A stretch of 64,000 nt of DNA. Source: Anthoceros angustus (lineage: Eukaryota; Streptophyta; Anthocerotopsida; Anthocerotales; Anthocerotaceae). Both the position numbers and the translations under genes were made by a program. Positions 12,401 through 23,082 of this stretch are shown here, piece after piece. The notes under the pieces are model-generated. The model had not been told where the DNA came from. It searched no databases and was given only the letters and a program-made list of their open reading frames with translations. The DNA is taken from NCBI GenBank assembly GCA_010909165.1, contig MU008187.1, positions 500,247-564,246 of the forward strand, in the 5' to 3' direction. Numbering within the stretch: the first letter of the stretch is position 1; every line of letters begins with the position of its first letter.

Positions 12401-12500
12401 CCCGCTGTGACGCCTGGGGTTCTTCTTTCCTTCACCCTTGTTCCTGCTAGTTGTGTTCAAATTGAGAGAGAAGTGTGGAGTGGATGGTTGAAGCCCGAGG
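9451..12500. other. 3 kb G-rich region, probably decayed mobile-element sequence; no gene recognised
   Basis: Long purine-rich plus-strand stretch with many short open frames on both strands but no recognisable conserved domain. The best is 10851-11159 (+), which encodes an amphipathic, charged tail (EEEAKRKQLEEDKRNLEE) likely to form a coiled coil. The next base after its stop remains in purine-rich repeats such as GGTAGTCGAAACCGC. A duplicated 29-base segment (AAAATCGATAGCCGGGAGG repeated) lies at about 10530-10575. The region is flanked by gypsy and copia remnants, so a decayed retrotransposon gag region is plausible but unproven. Confidence 0.35.
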
Positions 12501-12783
12501 CGAATTGAGAGGAGAGAGAGAGAGAAGATTGGGTGAAGGAGTGATTGAGCAATCAGACGCTGGCGCGAGGTGTGAGAGAGGAGAAGAGGAAACGAATTGT
12601 GAAAGTGAACGGTGGGAAATTGGTGTGAGTGGATTGTGAAAACTCAAACCGGGCTGGCAGTGGAAAGTGCACAAGGGGAACAGAGCTCCTGGAAATGTGG
12701 CGTTTTGTGTGTGTGTGTGGAACGGGTGTGAGATGTCTTGGGAGCTCCCGTCCCTAGAAGTCGGTGTGAGTATGAAGTGTGAG

Positions 12784-12945
12784 TGGAATGAGATTTGCGG
12801 TCGTGGAATGAGATTTGCGGTCGTGGAATGAGATTTGCGGTCGTGGAATGAGTGGCTAGGGTTGGTGTGGGACCCACCTCGGTAGTCGTAGCAACTACCC
12901 GGTAGTGGAATGAGATTTGCGGTCGTGGAATGAGATTTGCGGTCG
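12784..12945. repeat. 20-bp short tandem repeats in two blocks
   Basis: The unit TGGAATGAGATTTGCGGTCG occurs three times head-to-tail at 12784-12843 (plus a partial fourth) and twice at 12906-12945. The two blocks are separated by about 60 bases containing GGTAGTCGTAGCAACTACCC. There are no spacers between units, so this is a minisatellite, not a CRISPR array. The repeats create long spurious open frames on the minus strand. Confidence 0.9.
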
Positions 12946-12999
12946 TTGGACAAGTCGGGGGGTAGTAGTAGTTGAGTAGATAGGTAAGAGGAGTGATAG

Positions 13000-13400
13000 C
13001 AGGTAAGTCCTGACTTAGGCAAGGGTCAGTAGTGATAGAAGTTAGCGTCTCTTGGCACAAACCATTCCCTTGGGAGCGAATCCTAGGCCTACAACGACAT
13101 TGAGGGTGAATGTGGACCTCACGGTGTCCCTAGACACAAATTCACACTCCACACAGACCCAGTCCCTTTTATATCCTTGCCCTTGGTCATAGGCCAAGGA
13201 CAATTTATGGCTAGGTTGTTGCTCTAGGGCCATAGGCCAAGGAGATCGCAGGCAGGCTGGTGCTTAGAGACTTAGCTTTGTGGACAGGCTAGGTGGGCAT
13301 GCAGCTATGCGGCTGCTGCGCGACATAATCTTGAACTTACCCTTCAGTTATTACATGTAGTTGCTCGTGTAGTTGCTGCAATTCCGAAAACCGTTACCAA
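13000..13400. other. Possible decayed LTR or promoter-like stretch
   Basis: On the minus strand there is a TATA-like box (GGATATAAAAGGG at about 13170) followed by GTGAATTTGTGTCTAGGGACA. The phrase CCTTGGCCTATG occurs three times here in one or the other orientation and once at about 9288. This suggests both places belong to related mobile elements. No open frame of interest. Confidence 0.25.
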
Positions 13401-14103
13401 GTGTGAGTACATTAGTGTCTGTGCAATCAATCCCAACGCTCTCTTGTGATTTGCTTTCGTGACTCGATCGTTCTCAATGCCACTGCCTACCACCGTTGCC
13501 CATTTCCAGGCGATTGAAAATCTTTATGGTTTCAGCGGCGATGATTGCACGGATGCGTTGTAGGCGGTCATATTCTCAGGATGCCAAAGCGTAGAGTGCA
13601 AGGCCTCGTGCAGCGCCAACTGCCCTCTCAAACGCGCAATCCCAATCCAACTTGTGATGAGTGCAGGCAGTCTAGGCAATCAGTGCGGACGCCGATAAGA
13701 GGAACTTACGCACGTGAGAAGAGAAGCCGCTGCCCCGAAACAGTACCTGTGTTGATTGGAATAGTAGCAAGAAACTTCTCTCAAGCCCAACACACTGTTG
13801 CATCTAGTCACTATGATGAGCCAACTTTCAGCATCTCAGCACGAACCTATCATTGAATGCGTGCGCAGAGAGAACTTGTTGAGCATCTGGCTGAGATGAT
13901 TCAATCACTTAACCAATTGTGTCTGAACAACTTTGCATTAGCTGAGAAAGTCAATTACCCTTGCACCAAGCCTGGTTCTTTCTTTTTTCGTCGATGACTT
14001 TGTAGCCTGTATACATTCAGACGACAGCTCTGAGCAGGAAGATGAGATAGTTGATCTGTCCTTCTTATTTTATGACTCAGACTCTGATACAGACTCACAT
14101 TTT

Positions 14104-14319
14104 GATTTCTCTCCTCATGCTATGCAACTTAAGTTGCTCCTACAGGCTAGGTCACATTATAGATTGGTGAGTAACACCATCCTAGCAAGTATGTCAGGTG
14201 GTACTCCTGCACCTACCCTACAAGTCACCCCTAGTGTTAACGTTGTTCCTCTTAAGATGAAATTAAGAGACAAAGATAGGTTTAATGGTATCGATTATGC
14301 TATCTGGTCCATGAGGTAA
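14104..14319 (+). pseudogene. Ty1/copia gag N-terminal fragment
   Basis: The reading frame gives VVPLKMKLRDKDRFNG followed by IDYAIWSMR and a stop at 14317-14319. This is the characteristic start of copia-type Gag proteins (KLxxxxFNGxxYxxWxxRM). Just upstream is an acidic stretch read from about 13980-14110. The coding frame breaks immediately after the motif. The opposite orientation of the reverse-transcriptase relics that follow shows this is a rearranged remnant and not one intact element. Confidence 0.65.
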
Positions 14320-14356
14320 ACACAAATCTTTGAAGAAAGTGAGTTTGATGGGTATT

Positions 14357-14442
14357 GTAGACGGCTCTGAAGTCTGTCATGCATACACCAGGTCTATGCA
14401 GGTTAGACTTCAGAGCCGTTTACAATGGGCCCGATCGGGCCC
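14357..14442. repeat. Long hairpin followed by a perfect 16-bp palindrome
   Basis: The left arm GTAGACGGCTCTGAAGTCT (14357-14375) pairs with the right arm AGACTTCAGAGCCGTTTAC (14405-14423). There is one G-T wobble in 19 pairs and a 29-base loop. Four bases on, GGGCCCGATCGGGCCC (14427-14442) is a perfect palindrome. It sits exactly at the switch point between the plus-strand copia gag fragment and the minus-strand copia RT fragments. Confidence 0.85.
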
Positions 14443-14491
14443 TAGCTTGATCCTGAAGATGGCCTAGCTTAGCAGCGAAGGGACAGGAGGG

Positions 14492-15294
14492 CCTAATCGA
14501 TTTTGATCGCCTCTCTAGATAGAACAATGATGTCCCACACCATTGGAGCAACCTTCTCAAATGCTGTGTGGAAGGTTTTCAAACTTATTTACAAAGACAA
14601 GAGCCTTGCTGTAGAGTGCCAAACCTGATGTTCATACCCCCGGCGGCTTGTTTTAGGCTTGTTTTGTTTTTTTGTGTTGTTACTTTTTAATAGGGATATG
14701 TAGGAGTTAGCTAATAAGGCCATTTTGGCCAGATTGCACTTAAAGTGCAATCCGTAGATCCTGGGTCCATTGGGTCCGGCGAGTGCTGGACTGGTCCGTC
14801 GAGATGGGGTGATCCGGCATAGGGGGAGATACGGTCTATTCAGGGGGAGCTTGCCGGAGTAAGTTCCTTGAAGTATGCCTGGTGCAAGAATATATTTAAC
14901 CTTGCCAAGATCCTTCATTTCAAATTCCTTGCGTAGATCTGCTATGATCTTGTTTATAAGTTCAACATTATTTCTTGGTATAACTAGGTCATCTACATAT
15001 AGGGCTACTAGGACAAGTGAACTATCCTTTCGAAGTACATAGATGTTAGTATTAGCTTCGCTTTGAACAAAACCTATTTTCTTGAGATAACAATCCATCC
15101 TTTCATACCACAGTCATGGGCTTTGCTTAAGTCCATAGATTGAGTGATATAGTTTACATACCTTGTAAGGATATTTCTTATGCTCAGTCTTCAGTTGATT
15201 CATATAGATCTCCTCCTTGATGACCATAAAGGAAAGTTGTATACACGTCGTCGATAGATCTCTAGGTTGAGTTCGCACACAACGCAAGAAGCAT
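14492..15294 (-). mobile_element. Ty1/copia reverse-transcriptase relic, copy A of a tandem duplication
   Basis: On the minus strand, 15098-14850 encodes the copia RT (RVT_2) C-terminal part: MDCYLKKIGFVQSEANTNIY, then VALYVDDLVI with the YVDD catalytic box, then KEFEMKDLGKVKYILAPGI, where copia elements have LGxxxYFLGIE. The unit is 803 bp and is repeated directly in copy B (15295-16080). Both units share the sequence GCATCCTAA at their junctions. Small indels distinguish the copies, in both directions. No RNase H or LTR follows, so the fragment cannot be active. Confidence 0.85.
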
Positions 15295-16423
15295 CCTAAT
15301 CAATTTTGATCGCCTCTAGATAGAACAATGATGTCCCACACCATTGGAGCAACCTTCTCAAATGTGTGGAAGGTTTTCAAACTTATTTACAAAGACAAGA
15401 GCCTTCAGAGTGCCAAACGATGTTCATACTGACTTGTTTTAGGCTTGTTTTGTTTTTTTTGTGTTGTTACTTTTAATAGGGATATGTAGGAGTTAGCTAA
15501 TAAGGCCATTTTGGCGATTGCATAAAGTGCAATCCAGAGATCCTGGGTCCATTGGGTCCATTGCTGGACTGGTCCGTCGAGATGGGGTGATCCGGCATAG
15601 GGGGAGATACGGTCTATTCAGGGGGAGCTTGCCGGAGTAAGTTCCTTGAAGTATGCCTCGTGCAAGAATATATTTAACCTTGCCAAGATCCTTCATTTCA
15701 AATTCCTTATGATCTGCTATGATCTTGTTTATAAGTTCAACATTATTTCTTGGTATAACTAGGTCATCTACATATAGGGCTACTAGGACAAGTGAACTAT
15801 CCTTTCGAAGTACATAGATGTTAGTATTAGCTTCGCTTTGAACAAAACCTATTTTCTTGAGATAACAATCCATCCTTTCATACCACAGTCATGGGCTTTG
15901 CTTAAGTCCATAGATTGAGTGATATAGTTTACATACCTTGTAAGGATATTTCTTATGCTCAGTCTTCAGGTTGATTCATATAGATCTCCTCCTTCAGATG
16001 ACCATAAAGGAAAGTTGTATACACGTCAAGCTGATAGATCTCTAGGTTGAGTTCTGCACACAACGCAAGAAGCATCCTAACTGAAGCAGCCTTGACTACA
16101 GGTGAGTAAACCTTGTCGCCTTGATAGTCCACTCCCTCTTTCTGACTATAACCCTTAGCAGCTAATCTCGCCTTGTAGCAAATCTTGGGTTCAACCTCCT
16201 GGAATTTTGTCTTCAGAACCCACTTATACTTAACTATTGTCCTATCCTTAGGTAAATTCACCAAGGTCCAAGTGTTATTTTTGATAAGTGAGTTGTATTC
16301 ATCATCAACAACAAATTTCCAATTAGCTGCCTCAGACCTCAAGTAGGCCTCTTGGAGCGTAAGCAGATCTCCCTCTGCAACAACAATAGCCAAAGCAAAA
16401 GAAAATTCTGCATGTAACATGCA
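15295..16423 (-). mobile_element. Ty1/copia reverse-transcriptase relic, copy B with the N-terminal half of RT
   Basis: Minus strand. The part 15873-15500 repeats the YVDD region of copy A. Beyond it, 16420-15959 adds the upstream half of the copia RT: EAANWKFVVDDEYNSLIKNN, TWTLVNLPKDRTIVKYKWVL, CYKARLAAKGYSQKEGVDY, then LNLEIYQLDVYTTFLYGHL (the first catalytic Asp region) and EEIYMNQPED. This is a clear RVT_2 match. A frameshift separates the two halves around 15960. Copy B is the more complete unit, so copy A is probably a tandem duplication of its right-hand part. Confidence 0.9.
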
Positions 16424-17549
16424 GAATTTCTCCCTAGAACAGTTCAGGAGATAGGAAGCTTGCTTGATTGAAGTCTAAGTCAAAGGGCTTCTCATTCCAT
16501 AGGTGCCTATATGTGTATATCCAGTCTTTCCAACGAGCACCTCCACCTTGCCTTGAGGATTCCAAATGCACTTTGTAGCACAATCAACTCATCTACTGTC
16601 CAATGTCGATGTGCCTTCTTTGTTGGTGGATTTGACACATGAGGGTTGTTGGCCGGGATCGGAGTGTGATTGCGAAAATGAAACCTTTGCAGAGCTACCG
16701 TGTAATAACTCTTCATGGTTGGACACTTAGATTGATTGGCCGCTGGTGATGGAGAACTGAAATCCACACATGATGAGAATGGAAAAAACATTATGCAAGA
16801 GATTTCTCTGAAACACAGAGGTCGATGAAAGGGAAGGTGTATGCAAGCTGTAGGCAAGGCAACCAGCTGAACCACAATCCTGACCCAGAACTCTAAAGGC
16901 ACCACTAAATAAATAAAGACCATGCTGTGTGAAACGGGGAGCCCAACGTCGTGCACCAATTTTACGTTCATCTCCGCTTCGCGATCTGTCACGTAGTGAT
17001 GCTCGGGTGCGAACACGGGCTCACGCGAATCCAGCCTAAGGGCTGTCCAGTTAGTCACCACCCAGAACAAAACCGTGACGAGGCACTGAGTCGGTTAGGA
17101 AATAGCGATCGAAGAGCGAATCCACCCTAAATCATATGTTAGCGCACATAAAGCCCCGGTGAGAAACCCTGCGTACGTACTTTTATCCATCCGTATATGT
17201 TCTTAACTCTGGCTTAGTTAGAGAAGAAGAAGAAGAATTTTATTTAAGTCCACTAAGGAAGGATTTCCGTCATGGGATTGATATGACAGATATACAAAGA
17301 GACTAATAGAGGCCCCCTAGTAGACTCGTTTGGCTCACTGCGTTTCGCACATTGCTGTCTTGGCTGGTAACCAGTTCCGTGTCTCACTTCGTGTTCCTAT
17401 CACTCCCTTTTTCAGTCACCCCATAGTCTTGCAAAGTCTTGGCTGGTGGACGCCGTGGCAATGACCTTCTAGCTTGAGTGGGGTCAGGGGACAAAAGCAA
17501 CATTTTGTATTATGTTATAATAAAAAGCCCCACTCCTGATAGCAAGTCA
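16424..17549. other. Gene-free stretch left of tRNA-Trp
   Basis: About 1.1 kb without a recognisable gene. A minus-strand frame of 187 codons (17070-16507) has no family resemblance. GAAGAAGAAGAAGAATTTTA followed by TTTAAGTCCACTAAGGAAGG at about 17223-17275 recurs at about 17816-17870 inside the repeat array to the right. Confidence 0.4.
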
Positions 17550-17621
17550 GGATCCGTGGCGCAATGGTAGCGCGTCTGACTCCAGATCAGAAGGTTGCGT
17601 GTTCGATTCACGTCGGGTTCA
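17550..17621 (+). tRNA. tRNA-Trp (anticodon CCA)
   Basis: A 72-base sequence beginning GGATCCGTGGCGCAATGGTA and ending GTTCGATTCACGTCGGGTTC plus A. It folds as a cloverleaf. The acceptor stem GGATCCG pairs with the 3' CGGGTTC through G-T wobbles. The anticodon loop ACTCCAGAT shows the CCA anticodon. The B box is GGTTGCGTGTTCGATTC-like with the GTTCGATTC core, and the A box is TGGCGCAATGG. There is no intron and no encoded CCA. It matches the usual plant nuclear tRNA-Trp. Its last 13 bases and following 30 bases are duplicated at 17941-17983. Confidence 0.95.
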
Positions 17622-18175
17622 ATTGTTTTGACTCGTTAATTTTGCATTCAAGATAAAATATCAATTTGCTACTATGTGAAGTATGGCTAGGTCGACCTCT
17701 TTGATGGCCAGAACAGATAAAATATCAATTTGCTACTATGTGAAGTATGGCTAGGTCGACCTCTTTGATGGCCAGAACAGATAAAATATCAATTTGCTAC
17801 GACGTGAAGTATGAAGAAGAAGAAGAAGAATTTTATTTGAGTCCACGAAGGACGGATTTCCGTCATGGGACTTGGTACTTGACAACTTGTACCATGGTGT
17901 GCCTAAGCTACTTGCACCAAGGGCATCCACTCCCTTTAGGCACGTCGGGTTCAATCGTTTTGACTCGTTAATTTTGCATTCAAGATAAAATATCAATTTG
18001 CTACTATGTGAAGTATGGCCAGGTCGACCTCTTTGATGGCCAGAACTGATAAAATATCAATTTGCTACGACGTGAAGTATGGCCAGGTCGACCTCTTTGA
18101 TGGCCAGAACAGATAAAATATCAATTTGCTACGACGTGAAGTATGGCCAGGTCGACCTCTTTGATGGCCAGAACA
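17609..18175. repeat. 64-bp tandem array seeded next to the tRNA-Trp 3' end
   Basis: The unit starts GATAAAATATCAATTTGCTAC and contains GGTCGACCTCTTTGATGGCC. Copies begin at 17652, 17716 and 17780 (the last truncated) and again at 17984, 18048 and 18112, each with a 64-base period. A 43-base segment, tRNA tail plus flank (17609-17651), recurs with one mismatch at 17941-17983. The array is therefore a 332-base higher-order duplication that includes the end of the tRNA. The insertion between the two halves (17812-17940) contains a GAAGAA-rich copy of sequence also found at 17223. Confidence 0.9.
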
Positions 18176-18189
18176 GATTTCTCCATGTT

Positions 18190-18715
18190 CTCAGAGGTCG
18201 AGTGCGAATAGTTGATCGCGTGAGCCAAATATCTTCTCACATCTATGTGCCAAGGTGGACAGCCTCCTCATTATCCTCGTCGGCTCCAGAGCTGCCTTCA
18301 TTTCTGCAGGTACCTGAAGTGATCCTTTCATAACATTCTCTTTCAAGTAGGCGCGATCCTTCCAGTAGGCCTCGTCGGTTGCCCCAGACTCATGTAAAAT
18401 GGCATCGGAGTGCGCTGGTAGAGGAAAGCAAGAAAGAGACGGCCACGAGCAGCGATGTCCCGGATCACAGAGCTCATACAACGCAACGGCGCGTACTATC
18501 AAAAAACGACACCGTCGCTAAGCAATTCATATTTCATACTAAAGTCGAAATGGCCCGACTGACGGAATGGGGTTCGAACCCGCGGTTGTGCCGCAACGTG
18601 CCGGTGAGGAAGCCAACGACAACAACAACCCAACCAAGCAACCAACCAACTGTGAATGAGAGTCCCATGACAGGGACAAGAGGCGGGGCCTGAAGCGACT
18701 CGTCCCGAGTGCGTC
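18190..18715 (-). pseudogene. Broken copy of the MTHFR gene (promoter plus internal exons)
   Basis: Minus strand. One frame reads [20 protein letters not shown] then YLKEN, followed by VPAEMKAALEP. These match two separated segments of the intact MTHFR at 38974-41894 ([20 protein letters not shown] and [11 protein letters not shown]), with the intervening exon lost. Intron bases are kept: the GTGATCCGGGACAGCGCTGC-like intron sequence and the ATCACTTCAG acceptor. It is therefore a DNA-level copy and not a retrocopy. The part at about 18560-18715 matches the region just upstream of the real MTHFR start (38690-38830), including GGCCCCGCCTCTTGTCCC and CCGCGGGTTCGAAC. The copy abuts the start of the F-box gene. 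Confidence 0.85.
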
Positions 18716-18727
18716 TCGGGAGCGAGG

Positions 18728-20116
18728 ATGAGGGAACGACGCAGGGGAGGGATGGCGGGGAGGATCGGGCAGGGCGTGATGACGCGGTCCATGACGAAGG
18801 CGCTGGCCAGGGAGCGGGAGAAGCAGGTGCAGTGCGGCGGGGCCGGGGACGAGGCCTCCAGCGCCGGGCACACCCGGCAGGCGCACGGCAGCAGGAAGAG
18901 GCAGCAGATGTGCAGCATGCGCGCCAGGCTGTGGAGCAGGCTGCCGCAGGAGCTGGTGGAGCGGATCGCGGCGCGTCTGCCGGCGGCGAGCGTGACCAAG
19001 CTCCGCGCCGTGAGCCGCCGGTGGAACGCCATGCTCCACGGGAGCAACGCCGCGGGAGCTTCCTCCATCTCTACCAGGAGGCGGAATGGGAGCGGAGCGC
19101 TGCGGGACCGTCCCCGGCCTGGTTCTGCATGTTCACCAAGATCCATCTCGACAGCTCCACCTACGACGCGGCGGGGACCGCTGGCACAACCTCCTCCCCT
19201 GCTCCCGCACAGAAACTTCGTGGCGGCGGCGGCCCACGGCGGGCTCGTCTGCTTCTGCTCCTTCGCGGCGGGCAGGACGGAGGATTTCGTGGTGTGCAAC
19301 CCGCTGAGCCGCGCGAGATGGCGCCTGGAGCCCGTGCCGCTCCGAGCCCGCTTCTCGCTCCAGAAGGTGGGGCTGGTGGCGGACGGCAGGAGCAAGACGT
19401 TCCGGGTGGTGGCCGCCGGGTACCTGTGCGGGGGGGAAGGGCACGGAGTCCGGGAGCCCAGAACCGAGGTCTTCCATTCCGGGACGAGGCGGTGGGAGAG
19501 CGTGGCGTCCCCGCATCCGGATACCATGACCGACTGCCTCAGCCCGGTGCTGCTCCCCGAGGGCGTGCTGCTCTGGTTCAGCGGGTGCGGGGGAAGGAGC
19601 GTCCCGGACGCGCTGGTTGGCTTCCACCTGGAGCTCGGGCTGTGGACGCATTTGCAGGTGCGGATGCCCGGGTGCGTGGTGTGCCGGACGCTGGTGGAGT
19701 GGCAGGGGGGAGTGTTCATGCTCGGCGGGCTGCACCACGCCGGCATGACGCGCCATATCTGCGTCTGGCGCCTGCGGAGGGACGCCGACGGGGAGGTGAT
19801 GGAGTGGGAGGAGGTGGACCGCATGCCCGCCATGCTGTGCGCGGAGTTCATCGGGGAGAGCACGCATGTGAATTTCACGCCTGCTGCTGCCGGGCTGGTG
19901 CTGCTCACCATGCGAGGGGGGTCCAGGAACAGGTTGATGGTGCTTTACGATGTGGGGACACGGGTGTGGCGGCGGGTTCCCAAGTGCCCCCTCCCTGACC
20001 ACCGCCTGGTGTGGGGGCTCAAGGACGGGATCGCCTTCCAGCCTCGCCTCGACGCCGACCTTTACTTCCGCAACTGCGAGCGGGATCGTGCCGGCGCCAC
20101 GGCTACTGCTGGCTAA
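18728..20116 (+). CDS. F-box protein with kelch-like C-terminal region, conserved middle frameshifted
   Basis: Single-exon open frame of 462 codons. The F-box (LWSRLPQELVERIAARLPAA then VTKLRAVSRRWNAML) spans about residues 70-105. It would bind SKP1 in an SCF ubiquitin ligase. The rest resembles plant F-box/kelch proteins (HRNFVAAAAHGGLVCFCSF, FVVCNPLSRARWRLEPVPL, VFMLGGLHHAG). Between the two, residues about 105-160 look meaningless in this frame, while neighbouring frames carry the expected family segments: SFLHLYQEAEWERS and PAWFCMFTKIHLDSSTYDAA (19060-19175), then DRWHNLL (19176-19196). The frame shifts three times and returns, so the ORF stays open. The start could also be Met9 or Met18. 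Very GC-rich; divergent from an MTHFR relic that supplies its upstream DNA. Confidence 0.8.
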   Translation: MRERRRGGMAGRIGQGVMTRSMTKALAREREKQVQCGGAGDEASSAGHTRQAHGSRKRQQMCSMRARLWSRLPQELVERIAARLPAASVTKLRAVSRRWNAMLHGSNAAGASSISTRRRNGSGALRDRPRPGSACSPRSISTAPPTTRRGPLAQPPPLLPHRNFVAAAAHGGLVCFCSFAAGRTEDFVVCNPLSRARWRLEPVPLRARFSLQKVGLVADGRSKTFRVVAAGYLCGGEGHGVREPRTEVFHSGTRRWESVASPHPDTMTDCLSPVLLPEGVLLWFSGCGGRSVPDALVGFHLELGLWTHLQVRMPGCVVCRTLVEWQGGVFMLGGLHHAGMTRHICVWRLRRDADGEVMEWEEVDRMPAMLCAEFIGESTHVNFTPAAAGLVLLTMRGGSRNRLMVLYDVGTRVWRRVPKCPLPDHRLVWGLKDGIAFQPRLDADLYFRNCERDRAGATATAG

Positions 20117-20226
20117 CCTAACCCTACCTATGGCTTGTCCTTCATGCAGCTAGCTAGCAAGGGCTCTGGTCCAAGGCTGAGGACCAGGATTGGAAGAGCA
20201 AGGAATTGCTGATGTCAGGACGACCG

Positions 20227-22097
<1,871 letters not shown>

Positions 22098-23082
22098 GTC
22101 GCAGGAGCTCTAAGCGCAGCACCCGGGGGCGAGGGCGAGGTCGAGGGGGAGAGGGGCCGACATGGCCAGGCCCGGGCCCGACTCCTGCATCCCATACAGT
22201 CCGCCCGCGGCCGGGGATAAGGTGGCCGCAATCGGCAATCGTGATCAGGTGCTCCTCCCACGCCACCTCCTTCGTGTGGTACAATTTAACGCACAGCCGG
22301 GCAAGCCGATCCTTTTCCCAAACAAGCACGGTTACAGGAGTTAGGGCAAGTGCTTTGCTCCCCTTTCGGCTACGCCACTGCGCAAGCTCCAAGCTCCTCC
22401 CCGTTCTCGACAAATCCACGGCCATCGCCCGTACCCTCCAAGGGGCCCTTTCTCCAGACTTCTCACCAACCACACCCGAAATGCAGCTTTTCTGTCACCA
22501 CCTGCAAGTGCGCCTGAAGTGTAAAGCTGGTGACTGATTTCTTTCTTCACATTATATGTACAGCATACAGATCAGCATGGTACAGGCCTCGGCTGTCCAT
22601 GATGCTGTCATGGAGCTGTGATGAAGCATGCTCGACCTAGTTCTAGTTCTGTGTCGTTCTTCCTAACGCCCTTGAGGATGCTCGCACGCGTTCTACTCGC
22701 CATAGTGGCTCCGCTGCTCCGAGAAAAGCTGGTGGGCCAGCTGCCGGGCAACACTTTTTGCGAACACATGTGAAGGCACGGCTGAGCATGCTGGTAGTTG
22801 TGGAGGTGAGGGTCAGAATAGGACCACCCGATTTTCCTTCCATTACCACTTCTAAATGAATACAGATAAGTCGCTGAAAAAGGAAGAAGAGGGCTTCGTC
22901 CTTCTGGGGTTCAGCATGTCGGGCGAGAGGAGTAGATGATGGGGAGAGCCGCCCTTCCACCAGAGGACTAATCAATAAGGATCATAAAGCAAAGCTGCTG
23001 TCTTGAGTGTGATTTTGCGAGTTCGCAGTAGCGTGAATCTGCATCTCGTGAAAGCAGCGTTTGTCTACCGGGTGCAGCAAGC
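22098..23082. other. Intergenic region between DHS and AE7
   Basis: Divergent intergenic region that should hold the promoters of DHS (-) and AE7 (+). The part 22100-22480 has open frames on both strands but no recognisable family. It contains one copy of a small dispersed repeat at 22484-22575. Nothing else is supported. Confidence 0.4.
22484..22575. repeat. Small dispersed repeat with inverted ends, copy 1
   Basis: GTCACCACCTGCAAGTGCGC ... AAGCTGGTGAC (22494-22534) begins and ends with a 7-base inverted repeat (GTCACCA/TGGTGAC). It is followed by TTCACATTATATGTACA. The same arrangement recurs at 25274-25373, including the preceding GCAGCTTTT. Could be a tiny MITE-like element. Confidence 0.75.

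Noticed and set aside
12784-12945. Short direct repeats resembling a CRISPR array
   Set aside because: The 20-bp units are directly adjacent without spacers, and the genome is eukaryotic; this is a minisatellite.
12447-13060. Minus-strand frames of 138-191 codons rich in Ser, His, Thr and Pro
   Set aside because: They are generated by the 20-bp tandem repeats and purine-rich sequence.
14492-16080. The two 0.8 kb direct repeats as the LTRs of one element
   Set aside because: Both copies contain reverse-transcriptase coding sequence, so this is a tandem duplication of internal sequence.
17652-18175. Regular 64-bp repeats as a CRISPR-like array
   Set aside because: The whole period is repeated with no variable spacers.
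18499-20002. Long minus-strand frames (up to 470 codons) over the F-box gene
   Set aside because: Antisense shadows of a very GC-rich exon; no conserved motif, while the plus strand has a clear F-box.
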